A stretch of DNA of 35,182 nucleotides from CALKUP01 sp964492735 (GCA_964492735.1 CAZBLE010000010.1:1-35182), one strand, 5' to 3'; positions 8,797-17,216 are shown, counted from the stretch's first letter. A program made the numbers and translations. Notes: generated from the letters alone by a model not told the origin.

Positions 8797-8802
8797 AGTA
8801 TA
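8797..8802 (-). promoter_or_regulatory. -10 box for leaderless transcription of the Mur-ligase-like gene
   Basis: On the minus strand TATACT (8802 to 8797) is followed by exactly 6 nt and then the ATG at 8790, which places the expected +1 on the A of the start codon. No good -35 is visible. Confidence 0.6.
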
Positions 8803-8820
8803 GAGATTTTTTCATAAAAT

Positions 8821-8829
8821 TGCTATACT
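8821..8829 (+). promoter_or_regulatory. Extended -10 promoter of ftsQ (near-leaderless)
   Basis: TGCTATACT (TG at 8821-8822, TATACT at 8824-8829) precedes the ftsQ ATG at 8841 by 11 nt, so the leader would be about 5 nt. An ATG at 8820, in frame with ftsQ, overlaps this promoter and is unlikely to be the real start. Confidence 0.6.
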
Positions 8830-8840
8830 CAAATGTAGAT

Positions 8841-10079
8841 ATGAATTTTTTTATCCGTTTTATTACGCGTCGAAATCAATCTGCACGAATGAAGTTACTT
8901 AAAGAGCAGCAGCGTTTATCGCGCGCTGAATCACGCAGTACTAAATTTACGGTGCCACAACAACAAGCATTCCGTAAACCGATTGAAGAAAAGCAAAAAG
9001 ATACATCGGCAGCGTTGAAGCGATTTTTACATAAAGACGGGCTATCCCTTTTAGGCATTGTTGTCATTTTACTTGGAGGAGCGTATGTCATTACATTTCG
9101 CAGCCCATACCTTATTTTATCAAATATTACTGTAAATGATACTCAATTTGTTTCAAAAACAGAGGTTCAAGATGGATTAATGAGTATATTGCAGCATCGT
9201 ACATTTGGTATACCGCGCGATCGATATGTCACGACCTCACAACAAAGATTAGAGCAAGAGTTGCAAAAGAAGTTCAAGCAAAATTTTGCCGTTGCTGACA
9301 TTACCGTACAAAAAAAATACCCAAATAGTGTTGAAGTAGTGGTTACTGAACGTATTCCAAGTATTACTTGGATAACGAAAGATGGGGCAGGGATAGAGCA
9401 TTTTTATACAGTTGATCATGATGGTAAAGTGACAAAAGAAACTGTAAAAAAGGCGGAAACTGATCCAAAATTACCTCAAATTAGCGATAAAAATAGACCT
9501 CAACTTGGGATGAATTGGCAAATTATCGGAACAACATATATCGATTCTGTTATTGCGCTACAAAAAAAGTTAACGGATACCGGCTGGGGTGTTCAATCAT
9601 TTATTTTTCCACCAATGGCATGTGAGCAGCAGGAGTATGTTACACAACAAATTTTTGCTGATGAGATCAAAGATTCAATTTCAGAAAAATTTAAAGAGAA
9701 GAAGCGGACTGTTCAAGAGCAATTCAAAAAAGGCGACTTAGGACTAGAGGAAAGCCTGCAGGCCTTAGAGGATATTAAAAAAGAAGAAGCCGCTGAACGA
9801 GATGGTGCTTTGAGTGTGAATACAAGTTCAGCGCCACGGAAGCTAGAATGGGCCACAGTTGATAAGGAGGTGCCATGCGACTATGTACAGGTGGCGACGG
9901 ATTTACATGTACTTGCGACAAAAGGATCAGAGAAGACAATTGAGTTAAAATTTGATACTTCACGTAATCTTGATGAGCAGCTCACACAACTGCAAACTGT
10001 TGTGACTCAAGGAAAGGTTAATACAAATGAAATTCAATCTATCGATCTACGCATCGCTGATCGCGTATACTACAAGTAG
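8841..10079 (+). CDS. ftsQ: FtsQ-like cell division protein (POTRA domain) with a charged insertion
   Basis: FtsQ is a bitopic membrane protein that recruits the FtsB/FtsL and FtsW/FtsI division complex. From ATG 8841 it has 412 residues: a basic cytoplasmic tail, one membrane helix (about 68-86), and a POTRA-like region (about 90-165) with the typical V..KYPN.VEV.V.ER.P motif. The C-terminus (IQSIDLRIADRVYYK) is the classic FtsQ ending. Most FtsQ proteins have about 250-300 residues. The excess is a highly charged, probably coiled-coil insertion around residues 270-335 (rich in KEKK, EEA, KKEE). It stands alone, divergent from the Mur-like gene, instead of in a dcw cluster. Confidence 0.8.
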   Translation: MNFFIRFITRRNQSARMKLLKEQQRLSRAESRSTKFTVPQQQAFRKPIEEKQKDTSAALKRFLHKDGLSLLGIVVILLGGAYVITFRSPYLILSNITVNDTQFVSKTEVQDGLMSILQHRTFGIPRDRYVTTSQQRLEQELQKKFKQNFAVADITVQKKYPNSVEVVVTERIPSITWITKDGAGIEHFYTVDHDGKVTKETVKKAETDPKLPQISDKNRPQLGMNWQIIGTTYIDSVIALQKKLTDTGWGVQSFIFPPMACEQQEYVTQQIFADEIKDSISEKFKEKKRTVQEQFKKGDLGLEESLQALEDIKKEEAAERDGALSVNTSSAPRKLEWATVDKEVPCDYVQVATDLHVLATKGSEKTIELKFDTSRNLDEQLTQLQTVVTQGKVNTNEIQSIDLRIADRVYYK

Positions 10080-10401
10080 AGACGTAAAAGGTATATTGTG
10101 CGACACATAGTATTTCCTTTTTCCTATGGAATAGAGACAAAATGAATACTTCCCTCACCACAGGTCACCGAGCTCGTGCGTAGTTTTTAGATGTGAGCAC
10201 GCACCTACTTGAGCCTTGTTATTAGTTCTGTTAGTCCTCTGTTGTTGTTCGGGCTTATCCGTATCATAACCGCCTGCCACAAATCGTCTTTGAGGTACTA
10301 CCTGCTATAAGCAGAAAAAAAGAGAGATGTAATTCTCTCCCCTCCTTCTATCTATTTGGCACTGGGCCTGTGATGCACCTCAACAGCGTGCTGTGTAGAC
10401 C
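10080..10401. other. 322 bp gene-free stretch between convergent genes; possible RNA, unidentified
   Basis: This is by far the longest non-coding stretch in a window where most gaps are under 80 bp. It lies downstream of both ftsQ (+) and the M23 peptidase (-). It contains the M23 terminator (10315-10339), a perfect hairpin CTGCT-ATA-AGCAG (10302-10314), and inverted GTGCGT/ACGCAC arms (about 10175-10203). Both strands were checked for hallmarks of tmRNA, RNase P RNA, SRP RNA, 5S rRNA and tRNA, and none was found. A GTG-started minus-strand frame of 41 codons (10155-10280) resembles nothing known to me. A structured non-coding RNA is possible but not demonstrated. Confidence 0.3.
10315..10339 (-). 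terminator. Intrinsic terminator of the M23 peptidase transcript
   Basis: On the minus strand GAGAGA pairs with TCTCTC (10339-10334 with 10327-10322) around a 6 nt loop, followed directly by T7 (10321 to 10315). It is about 63 nt beyond the M23 peptidase stop and is the clearest intrinsic terminator in the window. Confidence 0.75.
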
Positions 10402-11727
10402 TTATGGTAAGTAGTTGGCTGGGTTGGTAGGAATACCATTTAAACGAACTTCAAAATGCAAATGAGCACCTGTAGAAAGACCTGATCCTGGAGTTCCTGG
10501 TAATCCACCAGATCGACCGATAGTTTGACCTTGTTTCACAAATTGATCAGCACTGACAGAAACGCCGCTTAAATGCATATATACAGTAGCGAGGCCATCT
10601 CCATGAACAATCATAATCCATCCAAGGCGTGAGCTGCCATCAAATACAACACGAGCAACATATCCAGAACGAGCCGCCCCAACCGGCGTGCCCATTGGAG
10701 TTGAAATATCCATACCTGAATGCGGTCCAATGTAATTTTGAAATGGATAACCACCACAATGAAATCCACAGGTTACTGTTCGTGATGTAATTGGCCAAAT
10801 AAAGCCGGTTTTACTATCTGCAACGATAGACTGCTCTGGTGTGAGTGTGTCATTTGTCTTGTCGTTATCATTTAAACGAGTTTGAATTTCTTGGCGAATA
10901 TTTAAGATCTTTTGTTGCGCAGTGCCTTGTAATGCAGAAATTTGACCTTCCATGGCCCCTCGCTCAGCTTTTGCTTGCTCAACAAGCTTTTGAAACTCTT
11001 CCTCAGAGTCTTTTGTTTGATCTAACAATTGATCTTTATAGAGCTGCTCACCTTCGAGTTGCTCAGATTTTACCTGTAAATCAGCCGTTTCTTTTGAGAC
11101 GTTTGCTTTCTTTTCACCCATCTCTGTTTTTTTAGACTCTAAGTCGCTTTTTGTTTTTTGAACGCCGTCAACAGTTTCCTGTAAGCGTGATTGTAATCGT
11201 TGTGTATACTCTGCTTCAGAATAAAAATCCGCTAGCGTCCCATTAGAAAAAGCGATTTCTAAAGGGCTTTTTTGGTCGTGAATATAGAGGTCTTGTATAA
11301 TACCGCCTAAAATCGCCTTTTGTCGCTCAATGTCCTTTTCAGCAACGGTGATTTGCTTCTGCAATACCTCAACTTCAAGGGCCAAGATATCAATCTCAAC
11401 TTTGTTTTTTCCAATTTCAGTATTTGCTGAATCAATTCTTCCTTCGATAGTACTAATCTCTTGTTGTAAGCTAAAGCGTTCTTGTTGTTTTTTTTCTAAG
11501 TTATTTTTATAAATGTTTAACCGCTCTTCTAAATCACGCACTTCTTTTGCTTTCGCTTCAATACTTGAATTCAGCTCAGTAAGACTAGAATCTTTACTCA
11601 CCTCTTGCTGAACGATGTTGTCGAAAACTGAATTATCAAGTCGTTCTGCATCTGCAGCATGTGCCACAAATACAAACGGAGCTGTTATGAACAGTGCAAT
11701 TGCGAATGATTTTTTTGTATCTATCAT
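10402..11727 (-). CDS. Secreted M23 (LytM/EnvC-type) peptidase with long coiled coil
   Basis: M23 peptidases cleave peptide cross-bridges in peptidoglycan; EnvC-type members combine a coiled coil with a LytM domain and act in cell separation. The 441 residues begin with a signal peptide (hydrophobic run 8-22, likely cut after AHA near residue 24), then a coiled coil to about residue 290 (long E/K/Q heptads), then a LytM domain (about 310-441). The zinc ligands look intact: HSGMD (His336, Asp340) and HLHFE (His422, His424). EnvC itself is degenerate at these residues, so this protein may be a working enzyme. An extended -10 (TGGTAGAAT) lies 9 nt before the ATG, so it can be transcribed independently of gltX, which ends 21 bp upstream. 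Confidence 0.9.
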   Translation of the reverse strand: MIDTKKSFAIALFITAPFVFVAHAADAERLDNSVFDNIVQQEVSKDSSLTELNSSIEAKAKEVRDLEERLNIYKNNLEKKQQERFSLQQEISTIEGRIDSANTEIGKNKVEIDILALEVEVLQKQITVAEKDIERQKAILGGIIQDLYIHDQKSPLEIAFSNGTLADFYSEAEYTQRLQSRLQETVDGVQKTKSDLESKKTEMGEKKANVSKETADLQVKSEQLEGEQLYKDQLLDQTKDSEEEFQKLVEQAKAERGAMEGQISALQGTAQQKILNIRQEIQTRLNDNDKTNDTLTPEQSIVADSKTGFIWPITSRTVTCGFHCGGYPFQNYIGPHSGMDISTPMGTPVGAARSGYVARVVFDGSSRLGWIMIVHGDGLATVYMHLSGVSVSADQFVKQGQTIGRSGGLPGTPGSGLSTGAHLHFEVRLNGIPTNPANYLP

Positions 11728-11736
11728 ATGAGATAG

Positions 11737-11745
11737 ATTCTACCA
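11737..11745 (-). promoter_or_regulatory. Extended -10 promoter of the M23 peptidase gene
   Basis: On the minus strand TGGTAGAAT (11745 to 11737) lies 9 nt before the ATG at 11727, giving a predicted leader of about 3 nt. It sits in the 21 bp gap after gltX. The -35 region is poor. Confidence 0.5.
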
Positions 11746-11748
11746 TTC

Positions 11749-13272
11749 TTATTCAAGACTTGAAAGTGTTGTTATCGCAAATTGAATGCGTTTGAGTGCC
11801 TCTTCTTTTCCAATAATTTCAGCAACCTCAAATGGTGATGGTGATTGCGCAACACCCGTAAGAGCGTAGCGAGTTGGCCACAAGACATCGCCATTTCCCC
11901 ACTCTGTTGTTTTGATCCACTCGATAATAGATGACTGCAACACATCGACAACAAAATCATCATCACTGAATTGTTCAAATTGCTCGTAGACTGTCTGCAG
12001 AGCATTGAGTGTGTTTGTTTTATCTGATTTTTTCCAGACCAGGAGCGCTGGATCATACGCAGGAACGTCCTCTAAGAGCTCATTTATTGTCGTAACATCG
12101 AGTAATTTTTTTATTCGTTCTTGAAGAGATTTCCAAATAGATTCTTGTTTTTTAAGAGAAATTTTATCAAAATACTCAATAAAAGTGTTTATTTTTTCTA
12201 AATTCTCCCCTTCTAGATAGCTTTTAAAGGTGTGGATATCTTCAATAAATTCTTGAACACTTTTTTTCTTCAGGTACTGCGCATTGAGCCAGTCGAGTTT
12301 TTCAGTTTCAAAAATCGGATTTCCTGCATTGAGCATCGATAAGTCAAATTTTTCGATTAAATCACTCATGCTAAAAAACTCTTCCTCTGTCTTCGGGCTC
12401 CAACCAAGGAGCGCGCTGTAATTCACAACAGCTTCTGGTAAGTACCCAAGAGCACGGAACGCAAGAAGAGCTGTTTCTCCGTCACGCTTACTCATCTTGC
12501 CACCTTTCTTACTCAAGAAGACGGTGAGATGCGTAAAGGTTGGTGCTTGCCAGCCAAATACTTCATACAAATAGATATGCTTCGGGGTTGAGGGTAACCA
12601 TTCTTCACCTCGAATAACGTCAGTGATTTCCATTAAGTGGTCGTCAACAACATTCGCGAGATGATACGTTGGGTATCCGTCAGATTTCATTAAGACTTGG
12701 TCATCAATGTCCTTATATTGAAATGTGAGCTCACCTCGAACCATATCACGCACAGTAACGGCTCCTTCAGTTGGCATTTTCAGGCGCACAACGTACTTTT
12801 CGTTATTTGCAAGCTTTTCAATAACTTCTTCAGGGCTCAGCGCAAGGCAGTGTCGATCATAACGTGGCGGTAATTTTTTTGCCTGCTGCTCTTCACGCAT
12901 TGCAGTTAAACGTTCAGGTGTACAGAAACAATAGTATGCATGGCCAGAATCGAGCAATATTTGAGCGTGTTCTTTGTAAATATCAAGGCGTTCGCTTTGT
13001 TTATATGGACCATACTCCCCCCCAACCTCAGGACCTTCATCCCATTGAATGCCGAGCCAACGCAAGCCTTCTCGTTGCTCTTCCCCGCTTCCAGGCACTT
13101 CACGAACCTTATCGGTATCTTCAACGCGTAATAAGAAATCCCCATTATTGTGTTTTGCCCATAAATAGGCAAATAATGCAGTTCTCGCTCCCCCAATGTG
13201 GAGACTGCCTGTCGGTGATGGTGCAAAACGTGTTCGAACACGTGGTTTTTGAGTGTTTTGTGCTGTATTCAT
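11749..13272 (-). CDS. gltX: Glutamyl-tRNA synthetase
   Basis: This class I synthetase charges tRNA-Glu (and possibly tRNA-Gln where Gln is made by transamidation; not decidable here). The 507-residue length is slightly above the usual 465-490. Visible motifs are FAPSPTGSLHIGG (HIGH-type motif at residues 25-28), the zinc-binding set CFC (115, 117) with Tyr138 and Cys142 (YDRHC), and KMSKR at 259-263. The C-terminal helical anticodon-binding region is present. The -10 box ends exactly 6 nt before the ATG, predicting a leaderless transcript. The gene is divergent from the secreted protein at 13360. Confidence 0.96.
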   Translation of the reverse strand: MNTAQNTQKPRVRTRFAPSPTGSLHIGGARTALFAYLWAKHNNGDFLLRVEDTDKVREVPGSGEEQREGLRWLGIQWDEGPEVGGEYGPYKQSERLDIYKEHAQILLDSGHAYYCFCTPERLTAMREEQQAKKLPPRYDRHCLALSPEEVIEKLANNEKYVVRLKMPTEGAVTVRDMVRGELTFQYKDIDDQVLMKSDGYPTYHLANVVDDHLMEITDVIRGEEWLPSTPKHIYLYEVFGWQAPTFTHLTVFLSKKGGKMSKRDGETALLAFRALGYLPEAVVNYSALLGWSPKTEEEFFSMSDLIEKFDLSMLNAGNPIFETEKLDWLNAQYLKKKSVQEFIEDIHTFKSYLEGENLEKINTFIEYFDKISLKKQESIWKSLQERIKKLLDVTTINELLEDVPAYDPALLVWKKSDKTNTLNALQTVYEQFEQFSDDDFVVDVLQSSIIEWIKTTEWGNGDVLWPTRYALTGVAQSPSPFEVAEIIGKEEALKRIQFAITTLSSLE

Positions 13273-13278
13273 TGAATG

Positions 13279-13307
13279 AGTATGACAAATATCATGATAT
13301 TACGCAA
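13279..13307 (-). promoter_or_regulatory. Promoter of gltX, predicted leaderless
   Basis: On the minus strand TTGCGT (13307 to 13302), a 17 nt spacer and CATACT (13284 to 13279), with TG at 13287-13286 forming an extended -10. The -10 is followed by 6 nt and the ATG at 13272, so +1 falls on the start codon. Confidence 0.65.
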
Positions 13308-13321
13308 TAATTGAAAAACGC

Positions 13322-13351
13322 TTGTTCAATATGGGCAAAATATGGTATAGT
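13322..13351 (+). promoter_or_regulatory. Promoter of the secreted lysozyme-like gene, near-leaderless
   Basis: TTGTTC (13322-13327), an 18 nt spacer and TATAGT (13346-13351), with TG at 13343-13344 forming an extended -10. The ATG at 13360 is 8 nt after the -10, so the leader would be about 2 nt. It faces away from the gltX promoter. Confidence 0.6.
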
Positions 13352-13359
13352 ATAGACCT

Positions 13360-14865
13360 ATGAATACTTCAAAAAAAGTAAAAAATATCAAAAAATCAAC
13401 GGCTCTTTTTTTAAGCCTCGCCTCCCTTCTTCTGCCGGCGCAAACACTCGCCTTTTCATTCGATAAAAACTATATCATCTCTGACGCAGAGATGACGAAT
13501 AAAAGTTCTATGACAAAAGGTGAGGTTCGCAGCTTCCTTTCGAGTAAAGGCTCAGCTCTCGCGACTCACAAAACTACCGATGTTGATGGAAAGCAGCGAT
13601 ATGTTTCTGATATTATTTCGAATGTCTCAAAACGTTACGAGTTAAATCCAATGTTGTTTCTTGTGCTGGCTCAAAAAGAATCAGGAGCTGTTACTTCATC
13701 TCGTGTAACAACATCGATGGAAAATTGGATTCTTGGCTTTGGATATTGTGACAGCTGTACAGCAAAGCAGGCCGCAACATACAAAGGCATTGCAAATCAA
13801 TTTGATTCTGCTGGTTGGCAATTTCGCAATCGGTATCTTGCTGATTTAGAATCTCGTGGCACAACCCGCTCTGGATGGGCGCCAGGAAAGACAAAAACTA
13901 CTGCTGATGGTATTGCTGTCACACCACAAAATAACGCGACAGCCGCTCTCTACACATATAATCCATGGGTCGGTGCTTATGGTGGTGGAGATCGTCGATA
14001 TGGTGCAAATTCCCTCTTTTCAAAATTATGGCAAGAGTGGAATATTACGACTGAAAATATCAACTACCCTTCAGGAACATTATTGCAAAACAACAATATT
14101 GTGTATCTGATTCAGAATGATGAGAAGCGTCAATTCACTTCAAAAAGCGCGCTGCTTACAAACTACGCAAACCAACCAATTATTAAGGTTCCAAAAGCTG
14201 TGTTAGAAAAATATGATGACGGAGCTCCAATCTCCTTCCCAAATTTTTCAGTCTTAGAAACACCAGATAGTAAGCTCTACCTTATTGTAAACGACACTGT
14301 TCGTGAATTTGAAGATCGTCAATCATTTAAAAGTACTGGCTTTCAAGAATCAGAGATTATCAAAGTTGATCCAAGTGCGATTGTAAATTATAAAATCGGT
14401 AAAAATATTTCTTCGAAGCAACTCTACCCAAGTGGTGCGATTGTGAAGAACGAAAAAACAGGCGCGCTTGCGTGGGTTACTCCTGAAAACAAAGGATATG
14501 CCATCTTTAATAAAGAAGTTCTTGAAAATCAATTTGGCAAAGGATTTAAAAGTATTGAAACTGTCAGCAATGCGACCTATAAATCATTTGATGTCGTACA
14601 GCCTCTGACCCTGCGAGATGGTACATTAGTAAAAACAGCAACAGGTAAAACAACCTACGTTATTTCAAAAGGAAAACGTCGGCCAATCGAGTCCCAAAAA
14701 ACATTTGATGCATATGGGTATAAAAAATCGAACGTGATTACGATTAGCTCACAAACATTAAAATTACACCCAGAAGGAAAAAAACTTACACTCAAAAAGA
14801 AAAAGAAAGCAGCAACAGCGGTAAAGAAAGACACAGCGACAAAAAGCACTAAGACAGTAAAATAG
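13360..14865 (+). CDS. Secreted lysozyme-like protein with C-terminal repeats
   Basis: The 501-residue protein starts with a signal peptide (basic start, hydrophobic 13-25, likely cut after TLA near residue 31). Residues ~45-230 resemble the lysozyme-like domain of secreted proteins in several phyla: KGSALA, SDIISNVSKRYELNP, LVLAQKESGAV with candidate catalytic Glu107, and NATAALYTYNPW. Such domains are thought to cut glycan strands, but I cannot show activity. From ~240 on there are about four degenerate units of ~60 residues built on VYLIxNxxKRxFxS...GY..S.IIKV (for example around VYLIQNDEKRQF, LYLIVNDTVREF and TYVISKGKRRPI), possibly surface-binding repeats. The last ~30 residues are Lys/Thr-rich. 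Two further genes follow with 7 bp gaps. Confidence 0.7.
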   Translation: MNTSKKVKNIKKSTALFLSLASLLLPAQTLAFSFDKNYIISDAEMTNKSSMTKGEVRSFLSSKGSALATHKTTDVDGKQRYVSDIISNVSKRYELNPMLFLVLAQKESGAVTSSRVTTSMENWILGFGYCDSCTAKQAATYKGIANQFDSAGWQFRNRYLADLESRGTTRSGWAPGKTKTTADGIAVTPQNNATAALYTYNPWVGAYGGGDRRYGANSLFSKLWQEWNITTENINYPSGTLLQNNNIVYLIQNDEKRQFTSKSALLTNYANQPIIKVPKAVLEKYDDGAPISFPNFSVLETPDSKLYLIVNDTVREFEDRQSFKSTGFQESEIIKVDPSAIVNYKIGKNISSKQLYPSGAIVKNEKTGALAWVTPENKGYAIFNKEVLENQFGKGFKSIETVSNATYKSFDVVQPLTLRDGTLVKTATGKTTYVISKGKRRPIESQKTFDAYGYKKSNVITISSQTLKLHPEGKKLTLKKKKKAATAVKKDTATKSTKTVK

Positions 14866-14872
14866 TTTTTCT

Positions 14873-15592
14873 ATGTCGATCGTTCACGCGAGTATTATTC
14901 CAGAACTTGATGAGGTTCTTATTGCGCAAAAGGACGTACAAGATGCTATTCAAGAAATTGAAGGTGAGCTTTATTTCATGCGCCCTGAAACGATCGTTGT
15001 TATGCAGACAGCTGGACCAAGCGATGCAATTACTGTCAGTGTCGCGGAGTGCATAGAAGACGCTGATGGGCGCTGTGTTATGCGCAATGACCTCCCTCTT
15101 GCGATGCATATCAAAGCTGCAATGAATAACGCGGATCACAGCAACTGGCTCTATCTTGATTCAAATAAAACGATTGATGCGAGCATCGAAGAATCATTAG
15201 CTGCATTATGCGCACATGTGCCGCGCATGAAATATGTCCACGTACAACTTCCACTTGCTTCTGCTGAATTCCCTCTTTCTAGAATACGCACGGCTGGGAA
15301 TTTAATCGGTTCAGTACTCTTGGATGCAAACGAGCGAATTGCCCTTGTTGCTATGGGAAAAGCCCCTCTTTCAGATACCTCTGAATACACACAACTCCAG
15401 AATGCTATTGCACAAAAAGATTTTTCTAGCTTCGAAACACCACCTGAAGACAGTGCTACTATCAGTGCATTTGAAACAACTCTTCATGCATTTATTTCTG
15501 CGTTTCACGGCACTCAATTTGATTCACGACTGCTCTACAACAAGACCATTAGCGACTCTCATGTCATGATCGCTGATTTGGCGATGTCATAA
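14873..15592 (+). CDS. Degenerate LigB / AmmeMemoRadiSam-B-like protein
   Basis: The 239-residue protein is not certainly assigned. Its start (MSIVHASIIPE) and the segments ELYFMRPETIVVM, RIALVAMGKAPLSD and the C-terminal HVMIADLA align by eye with class III extradiol dioxygenase B-like proteins (LigB/MEMO family). That family normally shows TPHPP near the start, SPHG after the first strand and SGDLSH further on. Here those histidines are absent (SIIPEL, MQTAG, AMGKAPLSD), so the metal site appears lost and enzymatic activity is unlikely. It has no signal peptide or membrane helix. It lies 7 bp after the lysozyme-like gene and 7 bp before the priA-like gene, so it is probably part of that operon. 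It could instead be an unrelated alpha/beta protein. Confidence 0.5.
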   Translation: MSIVHASIIPELDEVLIAQKDVQDAIQEIEGELYFMRPETIVVMQTAGPSDAITVSVAECIEDADGRCVMRNDLPLAMHIKAAMNNADHSNWLYLDSNKTIDASIEESLAALCAHVPRMKYVHVQLPLASAEFPLSRIRTAGNLIGSVLLDANERIALVAMGKAPLSDTSEYTQLQNAIAQKDFSSFETPPEDSATISAFETTLHAFISAFHGTQFDSRLLYNKTISDSHVMIADLAMS

Positions 15593-15599
15593 CTGCGGC

Positions 15600-17216
15600 A
15601 TGTCTGTTTCTCTATTATCTGCATCTGTTATTCCTGACCGCAAAACACCACGCGGTGTTGATTTTTTTACATACGCTATCCCAGAAGCATTGGCTGGTAT
15701 TGTTACCGTTGGAACAACCGTTGTAGTCCCATTTCGGAATCGCCATATTACAGGCGTTGTATTGTCTATTGATACAACACATGCGACGCAAAAACCACTC
15801 AAACCAATTGATTCAATAGCCGCACAACAGCCGTGGCTCCGGCCTGATCGCATGAATTTTTTACAGTGGTTTGCACTGTATTATTGCGTATCCCTACCAA
15901 CAGCGTTGCACGTACTGCAACGGCCACTAACAAAATCTGCGAGTCTTGATTTACCAGAAATACCGGACACAGCAACAGAACAGCCTGAGATTATCCTATA
16001 CAACACACCGCGGTCATACACTGACTCCTTACTCGATGTTGTGCGAAAATCAACTGGCCCATGTGTAGTGATTACCCCAGAAATGCAACACGTTCTTCAT
16101 ATCGAGCATGTTTTTCGTGAAGCAGGTATTGAGTACCTCACTATTTTTGGATCAACATCAAAAAAATTATGGGCAGCAGCGCAGTCCATCGCGCTTGGCG
16201 CAAGTGATGTTCCTCGAGTAATTATCGGTAGTCGAACTGCCCTCTTTCTGGCATTTGGACCAGATGCAACGATCTATATTGCACAGGAGCATGAAAAGTC
16301 TCATAAGCAATATGAAATGAATCCGCGGTATCGAGCTGGAGCTATTGCTCAATTCCTCGCTCATCAGCCACGAAGTGGTGTGCGTAATGTCTTTTTGGCT
16401 TCTCCGAGTCCAACGCTCTATTCTTGGATGCAGTTTCGTGAAGGCCATGCAACGCTTCGTGATGTCCGACAAAAAACAGAGATCGCCCCTCTTATTATTG
16501 ATATGAATCACTACGCAAATGAAGTGCGATGGCTTTCTGATCGAGCGCTGCAGCAAATGAAAGGATCACAACGAACATTTGTATTTTTAAATCGCATCGG
16601 GCTCACTGCCTACAGCATCTGCTCTGATTGCGGGAAAACAAGTCCTCAATCAAGTGTGCGGTGTCAATTTTGCCATGGCACGAAGATGAAAACCGTCAAA
16701 AAAGGGATCCAGCAGCTCGAACAAGGGATTCAACGAACATTTCCAGATAAGCGCATCTTACGAATTGACTCAACAATTGACAGTGACCCAGCGGCACTTG
16801 AGGCTCAAATCGCATCCGCTGATATCATTGTTGGCACGGAGAAAGTACTTCGAACATCGACCCTTAAGCGAGTTGATTCGATTGTCGTCCTGTCTATGGA
16901 CCACCTCCTTACCTACCCGCACTACCAATCACAAGAACGTGTTTTTCAATTGCTCACAGAGCTGCATTACGCACAAAAACCGCTTATTATCCAGACACAT
17001 GCAGCGCATCATCCCGTATGGGGTTTTGTAAAAACAATGGATATTGTAGGCTTTTTAGACGCTGAACTCAGTATGCGAAAAATGCTCAAACGACCCCCTG
17101 TGAATCCTTTGTGGGTTGCGCGACATCCCCAAAGCCATGAATCGCAGCGTTTTACAGACATCCAAGAGCTCAAAAAACTGCCTGCAGACTGGCTGATTGA
17201 TGTGATCGATGATTGA
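15600..17216 (+). CDS. priA: PriA-like primosomal protein with degenerate helicase motifs
   Basis: PriA is a superfamily 2 helicase that restarts stalled replication forks. This 538-residue homologue (E. coli PriA has 732) keeps the N-terminal DNA-binding fold (VDFFTYAIPEAL...VVVPFRNRHITGVV), the GSRTALFLAF motif, a remnant of the DEEH box (AQEHEKSHKQYE...YRAG) and the LLTYPHYQSQERVFQLLTEL segment. The P-loop (GxTGSGKT) is missing where expected, near residues 128-145. The zinc-binding region has only four cysteines (CSDC, CQFC) where PriA has eight, and the GRAGR motif VI is absent. ATP-driven unwinding is therefore unlikely. Position directly before def and fmt matches the priA-def-fmt order of many bacteria, supporting descent from priA. 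Confidence 0.8.
   Translation: MSVSLLSASVIPDRKTPRGVDFFTYAIPEALAGIVTVGTTVVVPFRNRHITGVVLSIDTTHATQKPLKPIDSIAAQQPWLRPDRMNFLQWFALYYCVSLPTALHVLQRPLTKSASLDLPEIPDTATEQPEIILYNTPRSYTDSLLDVVRKSTGPCVVITPEMQHVLHIEHVFREAGIEYLTIFGSTSKKLWAAAQSIALGASDVPRVIIGSRTALFLAFGPDATIYIAQEHEKSHKQYEMNPRYRAGAIAQFLAHQPRSGVRNVFLASPSPTLYSWMQFREGHATLRDVRQKTEIAPLIIDMNHYANEVRWLSDRALQQMKGSQRTFVFLNRIGLTAYSICSDCGKTSPQSSVRCQFCHGTKMKTVKKGIQQLEQGIQRTFPDKRILRIDSTIDSDPAALEAQIASADIIVGTEKVLRTSTLKRVDSIVVLSMDHLLTYPHYQSQERVFQLLTELHYAQKPLIIQTHAAHHPVWGFVKTMDIVGFLDAELSMRKMLKRPPVNPLWVARHPQSHESQRFTDIQELKKLPADWLIDVIDD

Noticed and set aside
8820..8840. Earlier in-frame ATG for ftsQ
   Set aside because: It lies on top of the extended -10 promoter, so it would not be transcribed from it.
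10155..10280. Minus-strand frame of 41 codons beginning with GTG
   Set aside because: No ribosome-binding site, no promoter, no recognisable protein; length is within chance expectation.
10080..10401. Possible tmRNA, RNase P RNA, SRP RNA, 5S rRNA or tRNA
   Set aside because: Neither strand shows the conserved blocks of these RNAs (for example tmRNA CCA end with T-arm, RNase P GAGGAAAGTCC, SRP GGAAGGAAGCAG or a tRNA TTCRA loop).
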